A stretch of 13,389 nt of DNA from UBA1231 sp045123185. Lineage in GTDB: Bacteria > Bacillota_I > Bacilli_A > ML615J-28 > CAG-313. The stretch covers positions 1 through 13,389 of the forward strand of contig JBGVIL010000192.1 of NCBI GenBank assembly GCA_045123185.1. Direction: 5' to 3'. A model generated the notes under the pieces. It did not search any database. It was not told the origin of the DNA and saw nothing but the letters and a program-made list of their open reading frames with translations. Positions within the stretch are counted from its first letter, which is position 1. Every line of letters begins with the position of its first letter. Positions 1-5,878 of this stretch are shown piece by piece. Position numbers and translations under genes: made by a program.

Positions 1-379
1 CTTCTTCATAATTATTTTCATTATCTTTAGATAATACCTCTTCTTCAGAAATCAATTCACGTTCATCATCATTTATAACAATTGTTATTTCAGTTTCTAT
101 TCCTCTTCTTTCAACTTCAAAATATTCAAACCCTTCAACTGAAATACTCCTAATTTCATTTATTTTTTCAACAAAGACAATTTCAAAAGGCACATAATTT
201 AAAAAATTGAAAGGCTTATCAAAAGAAGATGAATCTTTAATATATTCACCTTGTATTTGAAATTGGCCTTTCAATGTTCCATTTTCGTATTGATAGTTAT
301 CAAGATTACAACTAATGTTATTAACTTTGATTAAATCATCAATTTCGATAAAACTATTATTTTTGATTTCTAATTTCAT
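1..379 (-). CDS. SpoVID-like spore morphogenesis protein, N-terminal part (runs off window)
   Basis: Open reading frame of 126 codons starting at the ATG at 379-377 and running off the left edge without a stop. A GGTGAT ribosome-binding sequence sits just upstream. The start reads MKLEIKNNSFIEIDDL. The segment around residues 33-45 (NGTLKGQFQIQGEY) is followed by VPFEIVF and by ISVEGFEYFEVER. This matches the layout of the N-terminal domain of Bacillus SpoVID: a G.L.L.GEY strand, then a fPVDITIP-like strand, then a FDYEl-like strand. From about residue 103 the protein becomes acidic (ISEEEVLSKDNENNYEE), as in the SpoVID linker that precedes its C-terminal LysM domain. In B. subtilis spoVID lies downstream of ysxC/engB, separated by hem genes; here it follows engB directly. 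If correct, the product sits on the forespore surface and guides coat encasement. The similarity is from memory of family patterns, and the LysM end is outside the window. Confidence 0.55.
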   Translation of the reverse strand, partial: MKLEIKNNSFIEIDDLIKVNNISCNLDNYQYENGTLKGQFQIQGEYIKDSSSFDKPFNFLNYVPFEIVFVEKINEIRSISVEGFEYFEVERRGIETEITIVINDDERELISEEEVLSKDNENNYEE

Positions 380-414
380 TATATCACCATAATATTATAT
401 GATGATTAAGTTTT

Positions 415-996
415 TTATATACTTTCTTTTAATAAATTTTCTATATCATCTATTTTAAACTTAGTTTCAGCTGAAAAAACATAAATTCGTTCGTTTTGTT
501 CCATACAAAAACTTTTTTTAATCATATTTGTTTGTCTTTGAATAAAACTTTTACCAATTTTATCAACTTTAGTTGCAACTACATGAATTTTAACATTATA
601 TTGTTTTAAAAATTCATAAACAAGTTTATCATCTTCACTAGGTTCATGTCTGATATCTATGATTAAAAATACGCCTTTACAATTAACTTCTGAGTCAAGG
701 TAATTTTCTAATAAACCACCGAAATCAACTCTTGTTTCCTTTGCTGTTTTTGCATAACCATATCCTGGTGCATCGACAAACATAAAACTATTATTCATTA
801 AGTAAAAATTTAAAGTTTGTGTTTTACCAGGTTTTGATGAAGTATATGCAAGTCTTTTACGATTAGCTAATGCGTTAATAAAAGAACTTTTTCCAACATT
901 AGAACGACCCATTAATAGAAATTGTGGCATTTCAGGGTTCGGATAATCAACAACTTTAACAACGCTTTTTAGATATTCTGAGGTATTGATCAACAT
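415..996 (-). CDS. engB: Ribosome biogenesis GTP-binding protein EngB (YsxC/YihA)
   Basis: 193-aa TRAFAC GTPase of the usual EngB length. G-motifs are visible in order: P-loop GRSNVGKSS at residues 30-38, switch I threonine in GKTQT at 57-61, G3 DAPGYG at 75-80, G4 TKVD at 142-145 and G5 SAE at 175-177. The GRSNVGKSS and DAPGYGYA spellings are typical of EngB rather than Era or EngA. The family is needed for late assembly of the 50S ribosomal subunit in the cytoplasm. The ATG at 996 is supported by a near-perfect AGGAGG at 1007-1002. The gene lies directly behind the rnpB terminator hairpin, with only about 8 nt between stem and ribosome-binding site, and 35 nt ahead of the SpoVID-like gene. 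No clear promoter of its own is visible, so read-through from the rnpB side is likely. The identification is very secure. Confidence 0.97.
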   Translation of the reverse strand: MLINTSEYLKSVVKVVDYPNPEMPQFLLMGRSNVGKSSFINALANRKRLAYTSSKPGKTQTLNFYLMNNSFMFVDAPGYGYAKTAKETRVDFGGLLENYLDSEVNCKGVFLIIDIRHEPSEDDKLVYEFLKQYNVKIHVVATKVDKIGKSFIQRQTNMIKKSFCMEQNERIYVFSAETKFKIDDIENLLKESI

Positions 997-1014
997 ACTT
1001 TCCTCCTAATAAAT

Positions 1015-1040
1015 AAAATCTCACCAAATGGTGAGATTTT
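1015..1040 (-). terminator. Intrinsic terminator hairpin between rnpB and engB
   Basis: Perfect 11-bp inverted repeat, AAAATCTCACC (1015-1025) with GGTGAGATTTT (1030-1040), around a 4-nt loop. On the minus strand the stem is followed by a U-rich run (TTTTATTTATT) that leads directly into the engB ribosome-binding site. On the plus strand it is followed by a longer T run, so it could work in both directions. It most likely ends the RNase P RNA transcript about 11 nt after the closing P1 helix. Confidence 0.85.
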
Positions 1041-1050
1041 TTGTTTTTTT

Positions 1051-1389
1051 ATAACACACTATAAGCCATATTCTGTACCATTACTGGTGGTAATCATTTA
1101 TCTCACTTTTTGTGTAGCATTTTCGTTCATTTTCGAATTTGCCATGCCCCGACCAAAATTTGGGTTGCTAGCTTGAGGGGTTTACCCGTTCCACTTTCTT
1201 TGTTTCCAAAGAACTCGTCTCTGTGGCACTTTATGATATAATCCATGCTTACGTTTAGGATTATTAATCGCCGTCAGTTTAACCTGCCTTAACTTATTTT
1301 TTCGTTAAGCACAATCACTACAGGCATCGCAGCCTGTGCTAGTATGGACTTTCCTAACAACTATTGTTGCTCGATTACCCATGTGTTAT
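1051..1389 (-). ncRNA. rnpB: RNase P RNA, Bacillus (B) type
   Basis: Catalytic RNA of RNase P, which trims 5' leaders from precursor tRNAs. Read on the minus strand, it carries the conserved blocks in order: GGGTAATCG, AGGAAAGTCCATACT, AAAGTGCCACAGAGACGA, GTGGAACGGGTAAACCCCTC, the block AACCCAAATTTTGGTCGGGG, and ATGGCTTATAG near the 3' end. The ends are fixed by a perfect 8-bp P1 helix, ATAACACA (1389-1382) with TGTGTTAT (1058-1051). The AAATTTTGG stretch and overall layout match Bacillus-type RNase P RNA. The 5' end is 8 nt after the pnp stop codon, and no convincing -35/-10 pair lies in front of it (TATAAA at 1396-1391 is too close). The precursor may therefore be made with pnp mRNA. The hairpin at 1015-1040 ends it. 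Confidence 0.97.
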
Positions 1390-1397
1390 GTTTATAA

Positions 1398-3551
1398 TTA
1401 ATTTTCTGTTTCTGTTTCTTTTTCTTGTTCTAGTTCTTTTGAACCACCAAGTACTTCTTTTCTTGAAAGTAATACTTTTCCTTTTTCGTCAAATCCCATT
1501 ACTTTAACTACGATTTCGTCACCTTCGCGAACAACATCTTCAACTTTAGCAACTCTTTCTTTAGCTAATTGAGAAATATGAACTAATCCTTCATATCCTG
1601 GCCATAATTCTACGAAAGCACCAAATTTCATAATTTTAACAACTTTAGCTTGGTAAACTTCACCAACTTTTGCTTCTTTTGTTAATTCTTCAATAGTAGC
1701 AATAGCTTTGTCAATCCATTCAGATTCTGAATGCATTACAAATACTCGACCATCTTGTTCAATGTCAATTTTAACATCGTTACAATCTTTAATGATTTCT
1801 TGAATAATTTTACCACCTGACCCGATAACGTCTTTAATTTTATCCGGATTAATTCTGATCATCTTAACTTTTGGTGCATATTCACTTAAGTTTGGTCTAA
1901 CTGCATCAATAGTAGTCATCATATGATCAAGGATTTGCAAACGACCTTTTTTCGCTTGAGCAAGTGCTTCTTTTAAAATTTCTCTTGTAATACCATGGAT
2001 TTTAATATCCATTTGTAGAGCAGTAATACCATCTCTTGTTCCAGCTACTTTAAAGTCCATATCTCCATAGTGGTCTTCTAAACCTTGAATATCTGTTAAG
2101 ATAGTATATTTGTCGCCATCACTAATTAATCCCATTGCGATACCTGCGACTGGAGCTTTAATTGGAACACCAGCAGCCATTAAAGCTAATGTACCAGCAC
2201 AAATTGAAGCTTGTGATGAAGAACCATTTGATTCTAAAATTTCACTTACTACACGAATAGTGTAAGGGAATTCATCTTCACTTGGAATTACTTGTAATAA
2301 TGCTCTTTCACCTAATGCACCATGTCCAATTTCACGACGGCCTGGTGAACCATATCTTCCAGTAGAACCAACTGAGAATTGTGGGAAATTATAGTGTAAG
2401 ATAAAGCGTTTGCTATCTTCAACTCCTAAACCATCAATTATTTGGAATTCGCTGATTGAACCTAAAGTTACTACAGATAAAGCTTGTGTTTGTCCACGAG
2501 TAAATAATGATGACCCATGAGTTCTTTCAAAAATATCTACTCTTGAAGATAATGGTCTAATTTCATCAACTTTTCTTCCATCAGGACGAATCTTATCAAC
2601 TGTGATTAAACGTCTTACTTCATCAGCAGTAAATTGTTCTAATAACATACTTACATATGATAATTTCTTTTCTTTTTCTGGATCTAAAAGCCACATTTCT
2701 TCAAAGTGAGCTTTAGTATCTTCAATAATTGCATCGCAAGCATCTTGTCTAGCTAATTTTTCATGGATAGAAATAGCTTTAACTAGATCTTCTTTTGCAT
2801 ATTCAGAAACAGCATTTGTGATATCTTCTGGAATAGCAAATAAACTTACTTCCATTTTTTCTTTACCACATGCAGCAGTAATTTCTTCTACAAATGCTAC
2901 TAATCTCTTAATTTCTTCATGACCAAACATTAATGCATCTAACATATCGTCTTCACTAACTTGTTTAGCACCAGCTTCAACCATATTGATAGCATTTTTT
3001 GTTCCAGCTACTGTTAAGTTAATATCTGATTGTTCTAATTGTTCAGTTGTAGGGTTAATTACTAATTGTCCATTAATTCTACCAACTACAACACCTGCAA
3101 TTGGACCATCAAATGGAATATCTGATGTGCATAATGCAATACTTGAACCTAACATAGCAGCCATTGGACTTGAATAGTCAGGGTTAGCACACATAACCAT
3201 ATTTACTACTTGTACTTCATTTCTGAACCCTTCAGCAAATAATGGTCTAATAGGTCTATCGATTAATCTTGATACTAGTGTTTCATGTTCAGTTGGTCGA
3301 CCTTCTCTTTTTAAGAAACCACCTGGGATTTTACCACCAGCATATAAACGTTCTTGATATAATACTGTTAATGGAAAGAAATCTGTGTCTAAAGTGTTTT
3401 TACTTCCAACAGCTGCTGATAAAACAGCAGTGTCATTATATCTAACTAAACATGCACCACTAGCTTGTTTGGCAAGTTCACCAATTTCAACAACAAATTT
3501 ACGATCACCTTCATAACAATGTTGAACGTATTCAAATACTTGTTTTTCCAT
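1398..3551 (-). CDS. pnp: Polyribonucleotide nucleotidyltransferase (PNPase)
   Basis: 717-aa phosphorolytic 3'-5' exoribonuclease of the mRNA decay machinery, near the usual 700-715 aa. It has two RNase PH-like core domains joined by a helical domain. The second core carries SSLFTRGQTQALSV and HYNFPQFSVGSTG, and the catalytic aspartates lie in DMDFKVAGT. A KH domain follows at about 561-627 (IGSGGKII with the GxxG loop), then an S1 domain at about 628-698 (FGAFVEL, EGLVHISQL). A short Glu-rich tail ends the protein. The start used is the ATG at 3551 (MEKQVFEYV), preceded by GAAGGTG. A longer frame reaches back to 3629, but its extra 26 residues are hydrophobic, lack family similarity and run into the rpsO terminator. 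The gene sits behind rpsO, as in most Bacillota, and directly ahead of rnpB. No strong promoter was found in the 60-nt gap after the rpsO terminator. Confidence 0.98.
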   Translation of the reverse strand: MEKQVFEYVQHCYEGDRKFVVEIGELAKQASGACLVRYNDTAVLSAAVGSKNTLDTDFFPLTVLYQERLYAGGKIPGGFLKREGRPTEHETLVSRLIDRPIRPLFAEGFRNEVQVVNMVMCANPDYSSPMAAMLGSSIALCTSDIPFDGPIAGVVVGRINGQLVINPTTEQLEQSDINLTVAGTKNAINMVEAGAKQVSEDDMLDALMFGHEEIKRLVAFVEEITAACGKEKMEVSLFAIPEDITNAVSEYAKEDLVKAISIHEKLARQDACDAIIEDTKAHFEEMWLLDPEKEKKLSYVSMLLEQFTADEVRRLITVDKIRPDGRKVDEIRPLSSRVDIFERTHGSSLFTRGQTQALSVVTLGSISEFQIIDGLGVEDSKRFILHYNFPQFSVGSTGRYGSPGRREIGHGALGERALLQVIPSEDEFPYTIRVVSEILESNGSSSQASICAGTLALMAAGVPIKAPVAGIAMGLISDGDKYTILTDIQGLEDHYGDMDFKVAGTRDGITALQMDIKIHGITREILKEALAQAKKGRLQILDHMMTTIDAVRPNLSEYAPKVKMIRINPDKIKDVIGSGGKIIQEIIKDCNDVKIDIEQDGRVFVMHSESEWIDKAIATIEELTKEAKVGEVYQAKVVKIMKFGAFVELWPGYEGLVHISQLAKERVAKVEDVVREGDEIVVKVMGFDEKGKVLLSRKEVLGGSKELEQEKETETEN

Positions 3552-3615
3552 TTTTTCACCTTCTTTTATTATAATTATTTCTATATAGTTAAAAAGATAT
3601 AATCTTTGTATTTTC

Positions 3616-3661
3616 AAAAAATAAGGCACATACTATAGTTTAAGTACTATATTTATGTGCC
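3616..3661 (-). terminator. Intrinsic terminator after rpsO
   Basis: On the minus strand GGCACATA (3661-3654) pairs with TATGTGCC (3632-3625). An inner ATAGT/ACTAT stem lies within, and TTATTTTTTG follows. It begins 11 nt after the rpsO stop codon and separates rpsO from pnp, so pnp needs read-through or its own start site. In many bacteria this interval is cut by RNase III; the stem could also be a processing site. Confidence 0.85.
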
Positions 3662-3672
3662 AGAATTTAGCA

Positions 3673-3945
3673 TTATTTTCTTAAACCTAATTTTGCAATT
3701 AGTTCACGATATCTTTGAATATCTTTATTCTTAAGATATGTTAATAAATTACGACGATGACCAACTTTCTTTAAAAGACCACGACGAGTATGGAAATCAT
3801 GTGGATGTTCCTTTAAATGTGAATTAATTTTGTTGATCTCATAAGTTAAGATCGCAATTTGAACTTCTGGTGAACCAGTGTCACCTTCAGCACGTGCAAA
3901 ACTAGCAATAATTGCTGTTTTTTGTTCTTTGCTAATGCAAGACAT
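3673..3945 (-). CDS. rpsO: 30S ribosomal protein S15
   Basis: 90-aa S15, one residue or so from the family norm. It binds the 16S rRNA central-domain three-way junction early in 30S assembly. Family signatures are visible: GDTGSPEVQIAILTYEIN at about residues 21-38, HLKEHPHDFHTRRGLL at about 43-58, and KKVGHRRNLLTYLK followed by RYRELIAKLGLRK at the end. The ATG at 3945 is preceded by an AGGAGG ribosome-binding site. The gene has a strong promoter at 4031-4059, a GC-richer leader of about 80 nt and its own terminator, so it appears to be a single-gene unit within the truB-rpsO-pnp block. Autogenous control by S15 binding to its leader is known in several bacteria and is likely here. Confidence 0.98.
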   Translation of the reverse strand: MSCISKEQKTAIIASFARAEGDTGSPEVQIAILTYEINKINSHLKEHPHDFHTRRGLLKKVGHRRNLLTYLKNKDIQRYRELIAKLGLRK

Positions 3946-4024
3946 ATTTAATTCCTCCTATAAATATAATGTATCCTAGCGCAACGAAAAACGTCGGAGT
4001 CTTCGTATTTCCTTGCCCAAGGTC
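3946..4024 (-). promoter_or_regulatory. Structured rpsO mRNA leader, probable S15 autoregulatory RNA
   Basis: About 79 nt between the predicted start site (near 4024) and the rpsO ATG. The first two thirds are clearly richer in G and C than the surrounding DNA. They can form a short CCTT/AAGG hairpin with a GGGC loop near the 5' end, and either a CGACG/CGTTG stem with a five-U loop or an alternative ACGAA/TTCGT pairing. Competing pairings and composition suggest a conserved RNA structure. Binding by S15 is inferred from known S15 leaders; the exact class is not recognised. Confidence 0.55.
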
Positions 4025-4030
4025 TTTATT

Positions 4031-4059
4031 ATTATACAACTTTTTGATTAAAAAATCAA
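4031..4059 (-). promoter_or_regulatory. Sigma-A type promoter for rpsO
   Basis: On the minus strand TTGATT (4059-4054), a 17-bp spacer, then a perfect TATAAT (4036-4031). Predicted start is about 4024-4025. It lies in the 126-bp gap between the truB stop and the rpsO start, showing that rpsO can be expressed apart from truB. Confidence 0.85.
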
Positions 4060-4071
4060 GTAAATTATAAA

Positions 4072-4956
4072 TTAATCATTCCATACTCTTATTGATTTAT
4101 AATGTGGTATTTCTAAATTACAAAATTCATAGATAGCAACTAGTTTATTATTACAAATTACAGCAAATCTTTCAGGTTTTTCTTCATAAATCGATGGTGA
4201 GATTTTCATTCCATTTATTGCTTTCTTATATACATCTGAATTTTCATCAACATATAAAGTTGGTAAATCAATAATTTCTACAGGATTTATTAATTGATAA
4301 TTTCCTACTTTAACATCATCTATTTTTACAGAGTTTTCGATAAAAAACTTTCCACTTCTTGTTCTATTCAATTCTTTCATACAACATGGAATATCTATTA
4401 TTTTACCTAAATCATGTATTAAACTTCTAATGTACGTTCCCTTTGACACATTAAAAATAACATCACAACAAATTCGATTATCAACTTCTTTTAAAGGACT
4501 AATACGTTTAGCATCAAAAACTTCAATCGTTCTTGTAGGTATTTCAACTTCTAGTTGTTTTCTTGCGTATTCATACAATTTCTTTCCAGAAACTTTTATT
4601 GCAGAATAAATTGGTGGAGTTTGTTCTTGAACTCCAATCATTTGTTTTAAACATTTGTCAATCTGTTCTTCAGATAAAATAAAATCATTAGATTCTTCTA
4701 TAGTATTTCCAGTTACATCATAAGTATCAGTTGATAATCCAAAACATATTCGAGCAATGTATTCTTTAGAATCATTTTCTAAAAAAGGTGCAAGTTTTGT
4801 AGTATTACCAATTAAAATAACCAATACTCCAGTTGATATAGGATCTAGCGTTCCTACATGTCCTACTTTTTTAATTTTAAATGTTTTACGAATTTGATTA
4901 ACTACATCATGACTTGTTACATTTTTTTCTTTATTAATTACTAAAATTCCGTTCAT
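4072..4956 (-). CDS. truB: tRNA pseudouridine(55) synthase TruB
   Basis: 294-aa enzyme that converts U55 of the T-loop of tRNAs to pseudouridine in the cytoplasm. The N-terminus has the family signature INKEKNVTSHDVVNQIRK, then the catalytic motif GHVGTLDPISTGVL with Asp38. PPIYSAIKVSGKKLYEYAR at about 133-151 and the KGTYIRSLIHDLG block near residues 186-198 are also typical. The last ~70 residues form a short, poorly conserved C-terminal domain. Length is normal for Bacillota. The ATG at 4956 is preceded by AAGAGGG, which lies inside the end of the upstream popT-like gene; the two genes overlap by 23 bp, so they are probably co-transcribed and coupled. The usual downstream partner ribF is not present; rpsO with its own promoter comes next. 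Confidence 0.97.
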   Translation of the reverse strand: MNGILVINKEKNVTSHDVVNQIRKTFKIKKVGHVGTLDPISTGVLVILIGNTTKLAPFLENDSKEYIARICFGLSTDTYDVTGNTIEESNDFILSEEQIDKCLKQMIGVQEQTPPIYSAIKVSGKKLYEYARKQLEVEIPTRTIEVFDAKRISPLKEVDNRICCDVIFNVSKGTYIRSLIHDLGKIIDIPCCMKELNRTRSGKFFIENSVKIDDVKVGNYQLINPVEIIDLPTLYVDENSDVYKKAINGMKISPSIYEEKPERFAVICNNKLVAIYEFCNLEIPHYKSIRVWND

Positions 4957-5740
4957 AATCCCTCTTATCTCTTGTTCTCTTAACTATAAAAACAATTATA
5001 AAAGTTAAAATAGTTAAACCAACAAGTAATATTATTAACCATATTTCTTTAACACCAGCAAATGTTTCATGTGATAATAATGCTATACCACTAATTGACA
5101 TTCCTTTAACAAACGATTCAAAACTATTATTATGTTTTTTTAACTGTGTAAACAATATTTTTGACCATAATACAACACCTACAATTAATGCAATAACAAA
5201 TAGTATAATATTTAAATCTAAATGAATTTTCCCATTTAATATAAGATTAATTCTAAATAAAATATCTTGATATACGCCCATGCTTAACATTAATAAAGAG
5301 CCACTTAATCCTGGTAAAACAAATCCTAACCCTACAACAAGGCCTGAAATAATATATGCTATAATACTATTATTAAAGGAAATATTAAAATTCAAAGTAA
5401 GCACAACTACAACAATTATACCTAATAAAGTAAATATTATGCTATTGACATTTACATAGTAAAATTGAAATAATGCTATATTTAAACCTAAAAATATACT
5501 TAAAATAATACAAATATAGTTATTTACAATTAGACTTAAACCAATTACCGACAATAAACCACCAATTATAATTCCTAAAATTAGAATTAAGTGTTTTTTT
5601 AAAACATTTAATCGATAGAAATTACCAGTAACTTCTAAAATATTTTGATATTCTCCTAAAGAATTTGCAGTTGTTGAACTACATACACCAGGAATTACAT
5701 ACGAAATTCCAATTAGTATCGCATTAAATAATCTTTTCAA
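4934..5740 (-). CDS. popT: DUF368 membrane protein, probable polyprenyl-phosphate transporter (PopT family)
   Basis: About 268 aa, strongly hydrophobic, with eight or so predicted membrane segments. DUF368 proteins carry two related PG-S-G motifs in two halves. Here the second is canonical (VLPGLSGSLLMLSMGVYQDIL) and the first is YVIPGVCSSTTANSLGEYQ, where the usual SGGT is CSST. DUF368/PopT proteins are reported to return undecaprenyl phosphate across the membrane for reuse in cell-wall synthesis. I chose the TTG at 5740, giving MKRLFNAILIGISYVIPGV, because AAAGGGG lies 8 nt upstream and family members start this way. A longer frame to the TTG at 5770 adds ten residues without a ribosome-binding site. 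A strong promoter lies at 5798-5826. The gene overlaps truB by 23 bp, an unusual partner. The family call is good; the altered first motif makes exact function less sure. Confidence 0.85.
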   Translation of the reverse strand: MKRLFNAILIGISYVIPGVCSSTTANSLGEYQNILEVTGNFYRLNVLKKHLILILGIIIGGLLSVIGLSLIVNNYICIILSIFLGLNIALFQFYYVNVNSIIFTLLGIIVVVVLTLNFNISFNNSIIAYIISGLVVGLGFVLPGLSGSLLMLSMGVYQDILFRINLILNGKIHLDLNIILFVIALIVGVVLWSKILFTQLKKHNNSFESFVKGMSISGIALLSHETFAGVKEIWLIILLVGLTILTFIIVFIVKRTRDKRDYERNFSN

Positions 5741-5797
5741 TTTTATTGCCCCTTTATAAATTATATACAATAAAATTTATGTTTTTAACTTATTAAT

Positions 5798-5826
5798 ATA
5801 TTACAACATTTTATCGAAAAAGTCAA
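5798..5826 (-). promoter_or_regulatory. Sigma-A type promoter for the popT-truB unit
   Basis: On the minus strand TTGACT (5826-5821), a 17-bp spacer, then TAATAT (5803-5798). It lies between the glycosidase-gene terminator and the popT start, leaving a leader of about 50 nt. Confidence 0.8.
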
Positions 5827-5840
5827 TTTATTAATTATTC

Positions 5841-5873
5841 AAAAAAATAGTTGGAAGAATTACTTCCAACTAT
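5841..5873 (-). terminator. Intrinsic terminator after the phosphodiester glycosidase gene
   Basis: Perfect 11-bp stem ATAGTTGGAAG / CTTCCAACTAT around a 5-nt loop (5847-5857 with 5863-5873). Seven Ts follow on the minus strand. It begins 5 nt after the stop codon at 5879 and isolates this gene from popT. Confidence 0.93.
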
Positions 5874-5878
5874 TTATA

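Noticed and set aside
1391..1423. Sigma-A promoter directly in front of rnpB
   Set aside because: TATAAA at 1396-1391 is only 1 nt from the mature 5' end and the corresponding -35 region is an A/G-rich stretch without a TTGACA-like hexamer.
2986..3177. 63-codon plus-strand open frame inside pnp
   Set aside because: It lies wholly antisense to the strongly conserved PNPase gene, has low-complexity composition and no ribosome-binding evidence; a shadow frame.
3552..3629. 26-residue N-terminal extension of PNPase
   Set aside because: The extra residues are not family-like and run close to the rpsO terminator; the ATG at 3551 has a good GAAGGTG site and gives the standard start.
5741..5770. Ten-residue longer DUF368 protein from the TTG at 5770
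   Set aside because: No ribosome-binding site precedes that codon, whereas AAAGGGG lies 8 nt before the TTG at 5740, which gives the family-like start.
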